From a virus: a stretch of 50,888 nt of DNA. Under the pieces are notes generated by a model that saw nothing but the letters and a program-made list of their open reading frames with translations, was not told where the DNA came from and made no database searches. This document shows, piece after piece, positions 24,675-30,934 of this stretch. The stretch lies in the IMG/VR virus record IMGVR_UViG_3300022693_004335, positions 1 through 50,888 of that record; one strand, given 5' to 3'. Each line of letters opens with the position of its first letter. Position 1 is the first letter of the stretch. Made by a program: the position numbers and the translations under genes.

Positions 24675-24717
24675 AATTATTTGTTTTTGAATTTCGCACT
24701 AATCATATACTTATCCG

Positions 24718-24927
24718 TTAGCGCGCATTAAATTCTGCTACTAACTTTGATGCTTTTTCTCTATTGAATTTACTTGTGCAATTTGACCAACAAATATTTT
24801 TAGTACATCCTTCAATCCATCCCCATTCTGTCCCGTCAGTGTTCGGGTGTCTGTTTGTCTTTAAACTCAATTTGTCAGCTATTGGCACTATTTCTTGTCC
24901 TGATACGTCTTTGCCTATACTTTCCAT
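24718..24927 (-). CDS. hypothetical protein (69 aa)
   Basis: From the ATG at 24925-24927 (MESIGKDVSGQEIVPIADKL), 69 residues with 'EWGWIEGCTKNICWSNCTSK'. Its TAA stop is the TAAC of the boundary motif itself (minus strand GCTAACGGATAAGTATA). The arms GTTAGCGCG (24717-24725) and CACGCTAAC (24937-24945) enclose the gene. That a stop codon coincides with the boundary is common in integron cassettes. Function unknown. Confidence 0.5.
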   Translation of the reverse strand: MESIGKDVSGQEIVPIADKLSLKTNRHPNTDGTEWGWIEGCTKNICWSNCTSKFNREKASKLVAEFNAR

Positions 24928-24941
24928 AAAACAACGCACGC

Positions 24942-25065
24942 TAACATTGTATATAAATCAGTGGCGTTACCGTGTCTTTTTGAACCACCTTTGCTGTTAA
25001 TTTAGTTTAAGCGTGTTTGCAATCTTACAGCTATTAATCGCCACCGCTTCATATACTTATCCGTT
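24942..25065. repeat. intergenic palindrome D (attC-like)
   Basis: TAAC-att-GTATAT-aaatca-GTGGCG at 24942-24966 faces CGCCAC-cgcttc-ATATAC-ttatcc-GTT at 25039-25065, so three paired boxes alternate with unpaired spacers, symmetrically. The interior (GTGTC-TTTTTGA-ACCAC) looks like a decayed copy of the T-arm in the element at 23961-24051. No gene fits within it. Confidence 0.6.
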
Positions 25066-25101
25066 CAGAATAATTGACCTGCGTTTCGAAACACCAAGCT
25101 T

Positions 25102-25305
25102 TCAAACCCTTTCAACATCTCTAATTTCCTCCAGTTCATTACCGGCTACCGTGTAACTCCCGATAGCTTCATATTTCTTTTCTCCGTTGATATATCCGTC
25201 GATGAAATATTCGGTGCTTTGTCCGTGTCTTTCGCATTGCTCTACTTTTTCTGGATGGCCCTGTTCGATAAGTTCATCGATTAGGATTTTAGTTGTTGTG
25301 TTCAT
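25102..25305 (-). CDS. hypothetical protein (67 aa)
   Basis: A 67-residue protein (MNTTTKILIDELIEQGHPEK), strongly acidic, with 'QCERHGQSTEYFIDGYINGE'. It starts within an ATGA overlap with the gene at 25302-25733, so these two are translated together. Its stop is 37 bp from palindrome D. No family recognised. Confidence 0.55.
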   Translation of the reverse strand: MNTTTKILIDELIEQGHPEKVEQCERHGQSTEYFIDGYINGEKKYEAIGSYTVAGNELEEIRDVERV

Positions 25306-25733
25306 TGAGTTATTTCATTTAATTTTTTGTATTTCCATTCAGTCATAAGAAAATCCGCGTACCATAGAAAAACAGTAAGTAGTAAGCTAGCTTGTTTGAT
25401 TGAATCAACGTTATGAGGCGCTAATAATGCGGATCCTTCTAGCACTCCTAAGCTGTAATTTGTTATATCCAAACCACAAGCATTACCCGGGACTGAAATA
25501 TGTTCCAAACCCCAAACACCCATTCTAACTCTAATTTGACCTTCATAAAAGGTCTTATCATAACCGTGATTCATTAACCAAATTGGTGAGAGATTGGCAA
25601 CCGCGGTATTAGCTTCTTCTTGAGATATATTAGCTTCTTTGACCAGATTTTTAAATTCTGGAAATAATTCAATATTAAATCCAGAGGCTGACAATCCGGG
25701 TGAAGGGTTGTATTTTGATATGTGATAAAACAT
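25302..25733 (-). CDS. hypothetical protein (143 aa)
   Basis: A 143-residue protein (MFYHISKYNPSPGLSASGFN) with one hydrophobic stretch near 115-130 (ASLLLTVFLWYADFLMTEW). It contains 'VWGLEHISVPGNACGLDITN', a compact conserved-looking block. No motif that assigns a function. It overlaps the next gene by 4 bp and follows the winged-helix-like gene by 5 bp. Confidence 0.5.
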   Translation of the reverse strand: MFYHISKYNPSPGLSASGFNIELFPEFKNLVKEANISQEEANTAVANLSPIWLMNHGYDKTFYEGQIRVRMGVWGLEHISVPGNACGLDITNYSLGVLEGSALLAPHNVDSIKQASLLLTVFLWYADFLMTEWKYKKLNEITQ

Positions 25734-25738
25734 AATTC

Positions 25739-25993
25739 CTATTTAAAAAGTTCTGTTTGATTTTCTATTTTTTGCACTGGTCTCCCGTGCTTAGGTGTTG
25801 ATTTTCCTAATTTGTAATACCCTTTCTTAATACGGACCAAAAGCTGATTCTTAACCATTCTTGAAAGCGTGTGTCCTACGTGCTTTTCAGTATTGTAGTA
25901 ATACCGGATCTGCCCGCGTTCAATGATTTCCTTTTTTGAGAGGATTGTTTCCTTGTCTGGGAAGGTTTCGAGTATTTCAGCTTGGCGGTTCAT
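25739..25993 (-). CDS. small winged-helix-like protein
   Basis: 84 residues (MNRQAEILETFPDKETILSK). The stretch 'KKEIIERGQIRYYYNTEKHVGHTLSRMVKNQLLVRIKKGYYKLG', from about 20 to 63, reads as helix - helix - wing ('VGHTLSRMVKNQLLVRIKKG' with a typical 'G-Y-' turn), like small transcription regulators. The C-terminus is basic (TPKHGRPVQKIENQTELFK). DNA binding is inferred from this pattern only. Confidence 0.5.
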   Translation of the reverse strand: MNRQAEILETFPDKETILSKKEIIERGQIRYYYNTEKHVGHTLSRMVKNQLLVRIKKGYYKLGKSTPKHGRPVQKIENQTELFK

Positions 25994-25994
25994 T

Positions 25995-26315
25995 TTATTG
26001 AAGTCTTAAGGCTCTAAGCCAATTCAATATTCTATTGTTTTCCCCTAATGAATAACCCCAATTTCCGGTTATCAAAAAATTTACTGGAATGCCAACAATC
26101 ATAACTACCATAACTAGTAATGCGAATGGCATGGTCAGCCTTAATAATGGATTTATACTTTTCTTTTCCTCGGTATAAAAATCCATTCCAAGATCAATAA
26201 ACCTATCAGCTAGTTCTTCTGAATCAATGTTTTTCAATTCAGGAAATACTTTTTTGAATCTTGGAATATTCCCATAGCCATGTGTCCAAGTTCTTTTTAA
26301 CTTTCTATATATCAT
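25995..26315 (-). CDS. small membrane protein (106 aa)
   Basis: 106 residues (MIYRKLKRTWTHGYGNIPRF). The first 60 residues are charged and there is a hydrophobic region at about 57-85 ('LLRLTMPFALLVMVVMIVGI', 'PVNFLITGN'), so one or two membrane segments are likely. It is 1 bp from the next gene's start. No family recognised. Confidence 0.55.
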   Translation of the reverse strand: MIYRKLKRTWTHGYGNIPRFKKVFPELKNIDSEELADRFIDLGMDFYTEEKKSINPLLRLTMPFALLVMVVMIVGIPVNFLITGNWGYSLGENNRILNWLRALRLQ

Positions 26316-26360
26316 ATCTCTATTTTATTTTACAATTAACACAAGAGCCTTGCGCTCTAG

Positions 26361-26522
26361 TTACTTTATTCCTTTAAAATTCAAATTCCAGCCCCTTCTC
26401 CATTCTTTGAATTTTACTGATCCGTCTTTACAAGGGTTTTCCGGCTTTAGCTTCCAAGATGATTGGCAGTATTCGTTCCAAGCCTTTTGACCTTCTTGAA
26501 AAGCTTTCTCTTGAGCTGTCAT
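26361..26522 (-). CDS. ribosome-modulation-factor (RMF)/CrpP-like small protein
   Basis: A 53-residue protein (MTAQEKAFQEGQKAWNEYCQ). 'FQEGQKAWNEY' followed by 'NPCKDGSVKFKEWRRGWN' fits the RMF-like pattern A-x3-G-x2-A ... NP[YC] ... W-x2-GW. RMF dimerises 70S ribosomes in stationary phase, and related phage or plasmid proteins exist whose functions are debated. It has its own promoter (TATCTTTG, complement of 26547-26554, 25 bp before the ATG). RMF-like is a pattern-based call. Confidence 0.55.
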   Translation of the reverse strand: MTAQEKAFQEGQKAWNEYCQSSWKLKPENPCKDGSVKFKEWRRGWNLNFKGIK

Positions 26523-26580
26523 AGTTTTCGATTGTTTTGATGTTTCAAAGATAGCAGTTAGTTTTCATTTTTTGAAAACT
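26523..26580. promoter_or_regulatory. divergent promoter region with perfect operator palindrome
   Basis: AGTTTTCA (26560-26567) and TGAAAACT (26573-26580) form a perfect inverted repeat, 5-bp spacer, midway between the RMF-like gene and the PAPS-reductase-like gene. The minus-strand box TATCTTTG (26547-26554) fits the Bacteroidota -7 consensus for the RMF-like gene, with the palindrome over its -33 region. The first part (26523-26555) recurs at 37383-37415. The nearby HTH protein at 27610 is a candidate binder. Confidence 0.55.
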
Positions 26581-26617
26581 TTTATAGTTTATTTTACTTT
26601 TATTGAAAATACATTTG

Positions 26618-26625
26618 TACTTTTG
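26618..26625 (+). promoter_or_regulatory. TAnnTTTG box before the PAPS-reductase-like gene
   Basis: TACTTTTG, exact match to the -7 consensus, ends 4 bp before the ATG at 26630. Transcription would begin at or within the start codon, so the message would be leaderless or start at a downstream codon. Without a clear -33 element the call is provisional. Confidence 0.4.
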
Positions 26626-26629
26626 AAAT

Positions 26630-27595
26630 ATGAAAAATGAATTGTTAGAGGGGTATGATAAGTACATAGTTGCCTTTTCGGGTGGTAAGGATAGTATCGC
26701 CTGTTTTTTGTCATTACTCGAGTCTGGAGTGCCTAAAAACAAAATTGAACTTTGGCACAGTTTGATTGATGGGCCGGGGGAAACATTTATGGATTGGCCA
26801 GTAACCGAAGACTATTGCAGAAAATTTGCAAATGCTTTTGGTGTTCCTATTTATTTCAGTTGGAAAGAAGGTGGGTTTAAAGGTGAAATGCTCAGAAACA
26901 ATCAACCAACCAGACCCACTTTTTTTGAAACGCCCGAAGGTTTATTGAGTTCAGGTGGTAAAGGTCCTAATGGCACCCGATTAAAATTTCCGCAGGTGAG
27001 CGCAGATTTACGAGTAAGATGGTGTTCAGCTTATTTAAAGATTGATGTTTGCTCTTCAGCTATTCGAAACCAGTCAAGATTCAACGGGATTAAAACCGCT
27101 TTGATATCTGGTGAACGTGCACAGGAAAGCACCGCTCGGGCAAACTATAAAGTATTTGAAATAGATCGTGCAGATAATAGAAACGGTAAAAACAAGCGCC
27201 ACGTTGATAGAATAAGATTAGTGCACGGCTTATCAGAGGCTGAAGTATGGGAAATTATTAAGCGTTACCGTGTTGTTGTTCATCCTTGCTATTATATGGG
27301 ATGGAGCCGGTGCAGTTGTCTTTTTTGCATTTTTGGCAACGATGATCAGTTTGCTAGTGCTCAAATGGTTAGTCCTTTGAAGGCTAAAGAACTGGTAACG
27401 CACGAGAATTCATTCGGAGTAACCTTAAAGCGGGATAAGCCTATTTCTATTGTAATGAATAACGGGAAGGTTTATGCAGCAATAACGCCTGAGCTTTTAG
27501 AAATGTCGCGATCAACTGAATACACTGGAAAAATCTTCACTACAAACTGGAAGCTTCCTGCCGGGGCTTTTGGTGAAAGTTGCGGTCCTAATTAA
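26630..27595 (+). CDS. PAPS-reductase-family (PP-loop) protein, IbrA/DndC-like
   Basis: A 321-residue PP-loop ATP pyrophosphatase of the phosphoadenosine phosphosulfate reductase family. The motif SGGKDS is at 17-22 ('IVAFSGGKDSIACFLSLLES'), and the family feature 'GERAQESTARANYKVFEIDR' is near 160. A Cys cluster near 222-236 ('CYYMGWSRCSCLFCIFG') suggests an Fe-S cluster. Such proteins activate a substrate by adenylation and transfer sulfur or reduce sulfate. Known relatives in phages and islands include IbrA and the DndC-type sulfurtransferases of DNA phosphorothioation. No other dnd gene was found. A ParB-like protein at 30935, the IbrB type, is the best partner candidate. It heads a plus-strand island (26630-28721). 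Confidence 0.85.
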   Translation: MKNELLEGYDKYIVAFSGGKDSIACFLSLLESGVPKNKIELWHSLIDGPGETFMDWPVTEDYCRKFANAFGVPIYFSWKEGGFKGEMLRNNQPTRPTFFETPEGLLSSGGKGPNGTRLKFPQVSADLRVRWCSAYLKIDVCSSAIRNQSRFNGIKTALISGERAQESTARANYKVFEIDRADNRNGKNKRHVDRIRLVHGLSEAEVWEIIKRYRVVVHPCYYMGWSRCSCLFCIFGNDDQFASAQMVSPLKAKELVTHENSFGVTLKRDKPISIVMNNGKVYAAITPELLEMSRSTEYTGKIFTTNWKLPAGAFGESCGPN

Positions 27596-27609
27596 ATAAA
27601 ATAGATACT

Positions 27610-27915
27610 ATGTCAAATAATTTAACTTTGAACGTTGAAACAAATGTTCTTGATAAGTTGATTTTAAAAATTAAAGAAGTCTTAAAGGCTAAAAAACTTA
27701 AGCAAAAAGATCTTGCTGCACATCTTAATTACGATGCTTCATACATGAGCCGTGTTTTAAAAGGTGAAATAACTATGAGTATTAAAACTCTTCAAGAGAT
27801 AGCAGACTTTTTAAAGGTTCCAGTACATCAGCTTATAGAAGTTCCGGATGGTTATATAAACGTTTACGACAATGATAAAAACTGGAAGGGAATAATCAAA
27901 AAGGACTTTATATGA
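27610..27915 (+). CDS. XRE-family HTH regulator
   Basis: A 101-residue protein with a clear HTH_3 domain at about 15-75: 'KLKQKDLAAHLNYDASYMSR' then 'LKGEITMSIKTLQEIADFLK', ending 'VPVHQLIEV'. It follows the PAPS-reductase-like gene by 14 bp and overlaps the next small gene by 4 bp, so these are co-transcribed. It may bind the palindrome at 26560-26580 and control its own operon. That link is inferred. Confidence 0.85.
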   Translation: MSNNLTLNVETNVLDKLILKIKEVLKAKKLKQKDLAAHLNYDASYMSRVLKGEITMSIKTLQEIADFLKVPVHQLIEVPDGYINVYDNDKNWKGIIKKDFI

Positions 27916-28049
27916 GTTCAGTAGCAAAAGAAACGGCAGATAAATATCAGGACTTTTTCAATTTTATGAATCAGGAACACGGGTTAATTTTGACAATTTC
28001 CGAAATGAATGAGATTTTAGAAGAAGCCCAAAAGCTTTTAAATCAATAG
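27912..28049 (+). CDS. 45-aa hypothetical protein
   Basis: The ATG overlaps the stop of the HTH gene (ATGA). The 45-residue product (MSSVAKETADKYQDFFNFMN ... ILEEAQKLLNQ) is acidic and helical. Its stop is 8 bp before a tRNA-like element on the same strand. A small antirepressor or regulator-partner role is possible but unsupported. Confidence 0.5.
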   Translation: MSSVAKETADKYQDFFNFMNQEHGLILTISEMNEILEEAQKLLNQ

Positions 28050-28057
28050 AACAAAAA

Positions 28058-28192
28058 GAGCAAGTGGCGGAATTGGTAGACGCTATCTACTCCGAGGAAT
28101 GATAAGTTCGCGCGATAGTTCTAAAGAAGTAAATCCTCGCGGTGCGTTTTGCACAGTAGGGGATTGTGCAGGTTCGAACCCTGCCTTGCTCA
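28058..28192 (+). ncRNA. tRNA-Leu-like RNA with an expanded middle
   Basis: 135 nt beginning with a 7-bp acceptor stem GAGCAAG (28058-28064) / CTTGCTC (28185-28191), followed by the tRNA-Leu D-arm GTGGCGGAATTGGTAGACGC, and a perfect T-arm GCAGG-TTCGAAC-CCTGC (28168-28184). Normal Leu tRNAs are about 87 nt. The 87 nt between D-arm and T-arm hold CTATC/GATAG and CGAGGA/TCCTCG pairings and a GTGC-GTTTT-GCAC hairpin, but no 7-nt anticodon loop. It is too short for a group I intron. No CCA is encoded. This looks like a deliberate or decayed tRNA mimic; the plus-strand genes downstream start 15 bp after it. Confidence 0.6.
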
Positions 28193-28206
28193 CTAAAACA
28201 TATCTT

Positions 28207-28449
28207 ATGAAACACCTAGCATCAATAAGAGCAAACGTAATCTACACCAAAGAAAAGGGCGAGTATAAGAAGATTAATGAGATTGTTCTTCTCTCCGATG
28301 GTCCAGAATATAAGTACTCAAACGAGGGTGAGATAGTGCGCCAGAGATCACTCCAAGAACACCGATTTTTGGTTGACAATGCTGGAATAGATAATTTGAT
28401 TGCTGTTCTTGAGAAAATAAAAGAAGTTGAAAACGAAGATTTAGAGTGA
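28207..28449 (+). CDS. hypothetical protein (80 aa)
   Basis: From the ATG at 28207 (MKHLASIRANVIYTKEKGEY), 80 residues; a longer frame from 28099 would start inside the tRNA-like element. 'KKINEIVLLSDGPEYKYSNE' and 'HRFLVDNAGIDNLIAVLEKI' suggest a small beta plus helix protein of phage type. Its stop overlaps the next ATG by 1 bp. Function unknown. Confidence 0.65.
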   Translation: MKHLASIRANVIYTKEKGEYKKINEIVLLSDGPEYKYSNEGEIVRQRSLQEHRFLVDNAGIDNLIAVLEKIKEVENEDLE

Positions 28450-28721
28450 TGGAAACAATCTACAAATACCCATTAGAAATAACATACTATCAAGGAGTAG
28501 AAATGCCAAAAGGCTCCGAAATACTTTCTGCTAAATGTCAGAACAATTCTTTAGTACTATATGCAGGTGTTAGCGAAAATGAAGTAAATGAACTTCGTAC
28601 TATAGAAGTTATAGGAACTGGTAATCCTGTCTATTCAAATTCAAAAACGAAGCGTAGATTTATAGATACTGTGATAATGCCTAAAGGTTTAGTTTGGCAC
28701 GTGTTTGAGCGGATTTCTTAA
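28449..28721 (+). CDS. conserved phage protein, DUF7352-like
   Basis: 90 residues from the ATG at 28449 (METIYKYPLEITYYQGVEMP). The start 'TIYKYPLE', 'MPKGSEILSAKCQNNSLVLY' and end 'GLVWHVFERIS' follow a well-known small phage protein family that often occurs among early genes. No activity is known for it. It is the last gene of the plus-strand island and is closed by a hairpin at 28727-28754. Confidence 0.7.
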   Translation: METIYKYPLEITYYQGVEMPKGSEILSAKCQNNSLVLYAGVSENEVNELRTIEVIGTGNPVYSNSKTKRRFIDTVIMPKGLVWHVFERIS

Positions 28722-28726
28722 AATAC

Positions 28727-28754
28727 AACCAACCCTCACTGATGCGGGTTGGTT
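28727..28754. terminator. hairpin between convergent units
   Basis: AACCAACCC (28727-28735) pairs with GGGTTGGTT (28746-28754), perfect 9 bp with a 10-nt loop. The plus-strand side has no T-run, and the minus strand continues GTATTTT, so it is likely a bidirectional terminator or mRNA-end stabiliser. Confidence 0.6.
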
Positions 28755-28932
28755 AAACTAAACTCTTCCTATACTTCACCAAATCCTTAGTAGTCACACT
28801 CACAGAAACCCCCAGTGCTTGAGATATTTCAATAATCGCTCGTTTAGAACTTGATCCAGCAGCTTTTTTGATTTCAAAGAACATTCCAGACTGCTTTACC
28901 CGTTTTTCAAGTAATTTCTTATTCCTGTTCAT
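28753..28932 (-). CDS. 59-aa HTH-like small protein
   Basis: ATG at 28930-28932, overlapping the last codons of the gene at 28919 by 14 bp. The product (MNRNKKLLEKRVKQSGMFFE) is Lys-rich, and 'KRAIIEISQALGVSVSVTTK' has the spacing of a helix-turn-helix (ISQALGVSVSVTT), followed by 'DLVKYRKSL'. Its stop lies in the terminator hairpin. A DNA-binding role is inferred from the HTH-like segment. Confidence 0.55.
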   Translation of the reverse strand: MNRNKKLLEKRVKQSGMFFEIKKAAGSSSKRAIIEISQALGVSVSVTTKDLVKYRKSLV

Positions 28933-29140
28933 TTAGATAGCGTATTATTCGGTTCTCGGAAATGTGCAAATAGTAATCGGATAGATCATTGATCAGGACC
29001 CGAAGCGGCGCATTATGATTCTCAACGTACCAATTAATAAAAAGGCGCTTTTCATCTTCCGCATTCTTGCCGTGCTCTTCAAAGAATCGGTTGCGGGTTT
29101 TCTCGATAGTTTCTAAGACGGTGACCGTTACGCTTTTCAT
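28919..29140 (-). CDS. hypothetical protein (73 aa)
   Basis: 73 residues (MKSVTVTVLETIEKTRNRFF), followed within 14 bp of overlap by the small HTH-like gene. 'EDEKRLFINWYVENHNAPLR' and 'VLINDLSDYYLHISENRIIR' read as short helices. No family recognised. It is 5 bp downstream of the minor head gene. Confidence 0.55.
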   Translation of the reverse strand: MKSVTVTVLETIEKTRNRFFEEHGKNAEDEKRLFINWYVENHNAPLRVLINDLSDYYLHISENRIIRYLNEQE

Positions 29141-29145
29141 ATCTT

Positions 29146-30177
29146 TTAATTTGCCAGTGCCGTTACTTTCGGCACATATATTCCGTTTCTGTACTTGAAA
29201 TTTTCTTCTAGGAAATAAGGTTTTGATTTATAGTTGTGCAAAGTGTCTGCATTAGCATTCAGATAATTTTGCGCTGCTGCAGGAATGTTTTTAATGGTGT
29301 GGCGGCTATCAATGTCAGCACCGCCTAAATAGTTCTTGAATTTTTCTCGTGGTAATAGAATCGAGGTTGAAAAACAAAGGCAGTTGGGGTGCCAACCTAT
29401 GAACTTGAAGTTTTTCGGATAGGTGCCAACCATTTCATCACAAATATCATAGGCAGGGTGAGCAGCGCTTAATTGAATCCTTTGCCCCATCACAAAAGGC
29501 ATCATTTTACGTCTCTCGAAATCATTGGTGCGATACGCGATGTTGATCTCGTTTCGGCTTAATCGTAATGCGTTGCGATAACTCGATCTATAAACACCGC
29601 GACCTGGTTTGTAGTTTTTCGCCGGTGTGCTTAGCTGAAGCTTTCCGTTTTCATCTCTGATTCTTCGAAAGCGTTTATCTGGATCCTTTAGATAGGTTTT
29701 AAGATCCCTAGCCATATCCGCTGCACTTCTGCCATTCACTACTCCACTTTCCAGAATTACATTTAAGCTTTCTTCAGTCTGCTGGGTAAGGTTCCAAACT
29801 CGATCCGAAAGTCTTAATCCCTTTTCAGCACGGTTGATAAATGCTTTGGCCGCTGCGTTGTTTTTAGCAAACAAATTATTGACTTGTGATTCTGGAACTT
29901 CTATTCCTTTGATGTAATCACTTACAAATTCATCGTTGCAGATATTTGAAGCTTGAAACCCGTTGCCGATTTGCTCTTCAAGAAGTTTCTCAAGATCATC
30001 ATTGAATCGCTGCAAGGCTTTGTCGAGTTGCTTTTTTCTCAGTTTGCTTTCACGTCCTGAGTAGTTTTGAAAGATGAAACCAAACTCTCGCGAATATTCC
30101 GCGTACAATCTATCCAAGTGCCATTCTTGAGCACTTAGGATTGATAGTAGACGGTTTTTGCATTTGTTGTTTGGCAT
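29146..30177 (-). CDS. minor head protein (Mu F / SPP1 gp7-like)
   Basis: A 343-residue head morphogenesis protein. The N-terminal 200 residues are helical. The conserved core at about 225-290 reads 'RLSRNEINIAYRTNDFERRK' and 'RIQLSAAHPAYDICDEMVGT' and 'FIGWHPNCLCFSTSILL', the hallmark of Mu gpF / SPP1 gp7 minor head proteins (R-E-x-x-x-AY-R, H-P-C pattern). It normally lies just after the portal. Here several small genes separate them, consistent with accessory insertion. It interacts with the portal and enters the procapsid with the genome. Confidence 0.85.
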   Translation of the reverse strand: MPNNKCKNRLLSILSAQEWHLDRLYAEYSREFGFIFQNYSGRESKLRKKQLDKALQRFNDDLEKLLEEQIGNGFQASNICNDEFVSDYIKGIEVPESQVNNLFAKNNAAAKAFINRAEKGLRLSDRVWNLTQQTEESLNVILESGVVNGRSAADMARDLKTYLKDPDKRFRRIRDENGKLQLSTPAKNYKPGRGVYRSSYRNALRLSRNEINIAYRTNDFERRKMMPFVMGQRIQLSAAHPAYDICDEMVGTYPKNFKFIGWHPNCLCFSTSILLPREKFKNYLGGADIDSRHTIKNIPAAAQNYLNANADTLHNYKSKPYFLEENFKYRNGIYVPKVTALAN

Positions 30178-30368
30178 TAATAAATCTTTTTAAACCAAAT
30201 TCTAAAATCGATTCCGAAAAGGTGAATGTTTAAAGAATACTCGGAAGGGCTGAAATACTTTTGAGAAAGACCAAAAACAACCCAGTCTCCATTTCTCATA
30301 TACTTTTTCTGGCTCCATCGATTATTGATAAACAATCTTTCAAACTTTGATTTATATTTTCTTCTCAT
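30177..30368 (-). CDS. hypothetical protein (63 aa)
   Basis: From the ATG at 30368 (MRRKYKSKFERLFINNRWSQ), which overlaps the upstream stop by 1 bp; an in-frame TTG ten codons further up is less likely. Basic and aromatic, ending 'LNIHLFGIDFRIWFKKIY', probably membrane-associated. Overlaps the minor head gene start by 1 bp. No family recognised. Confidence 0.5.
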   Translation of the reverse strand: MRRKYKSKFERLFINNRWSQKKYMRNGDWVVFGLSQKYFSPSEYSLNIHLFGIDFRIWFKKIY

Positions 30369-30610
30369 TACTCCTGTATCAAAACCTCCTTCAAACAACT
30401 TCCACCTATTGGCTGCATTGCTTTTCCGAACGTTAGTTGCTTAATGTAAATCTTACCGGTTGTCTTCACCTGCTCCAGTTCCTCTTCATCTAATTCAAAG
30501 CAGAAAGTCATTGAACCTTCTTCTTTGTTGTAAAGTGCCGGAAGCGTTTCGTATTCCGGTTGGTGTTCTGCTATTTTTACGTTGTGCTCTGGGAATTCAA
30601 TTGCTTTCAT
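30368..30610 (-). CDS. conserved phage protein (80 aa)
   Basis: 80 residues (MKAIEFPEHNVKIAEHQPEY). 'ETLPALYNKEEGSMTFCFEL' and 'TTGKIYIKQLTFGKAMQPIG' follow a small family often found near the portal/minor head genes in Bacteroidota phages. No known biochemical role. Coupled by a 1-bp overlap to the next gene. Confidence 0.6.
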   Translation of the reverse strand: MKAIEFPEHNVKIAEHQPEYETLPALYNKEEGSMTFCFELDEEELEQVKTTGKIYIKQLTFGKAMQPIGGSCLKEVLIQE

Positions 30611-30613
30611 AGT

Positions 30614-30748
30614 TTAGTTTCTTTCGTTATCAGAACAGGATCTGCATATCTGAATTTTACCATCTTTACTAGAACCTCCATCATTTAGATCGAACCAATC
30701 CCCGCATCTATCACAAGGGGTTGGCATTTCCATTTCAAATTCTTCCAT
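30614..30748 (-). CDS. 44-aa zinc-finger-like protein
   Basis: ATG at 30746-30748, 44 residues (MEEFEMEMPTPCDRCGDWFD ... ICRSCSDNERN). Two CxxC pairs, C12-D-R-C15 and C35-R-S-C38, separated by 19 residues form a plausible zinc ribbon. The gene lies in line with its neighbours, 1 bp from the upstream stop and 3 bp from the next gene's start. Confidence 0.6.
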   Translation of the reverse strand: MEEFEMEMPTPCDRCGDWFDLNDGGSSKDGKIQICRSCSDNERN

Positions 30749-30749
30749 C

Positions 30750-30932
30750 CTACTTCTTATTTTCGATTATACGCTTTGCGATTTTCTGATACTTGGGCTT
30801 TGCCAGTTTGCGCTTGAAATCTCTCTTTTCGCGCCGGGTCATTTTCCTTTGTTTTGAAGGATGTGAAGCATCTGGGTTTGTTGTTTCTGGAATTTCTCCG
30901 TGCAATAATTCTCTTTGTTCTTTTGTCATCAT
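30750..30932 (-). CDS. basic hypothetical protein (60 aa)
   Basis: 60 residues (MMTKEQRELLHGEIPETTNP) with a strongly basic second half 'RKMTRREKRDFKRKLAKPKY', so nucleic-acid binding is possible. Met2 is an equally good start. A reading frame of similar length overlaps it (30757-30957) but lacks an in-line start. No family recognised. Confidence 0.5.
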   Translation of the reverse strand: MMTKEQRELLHGEIPETTNPDASHPSKQRKMTRREKRDFKRKLAKPKYQKIAKRIIENKK

Positions 30933-30934
30933 AA

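Noticed and set aside
28099-28206. Upstream extension of the 80-residue gene
   Set aside because: The extension would start inside the tRNA-like RNA and reads as non-coding.
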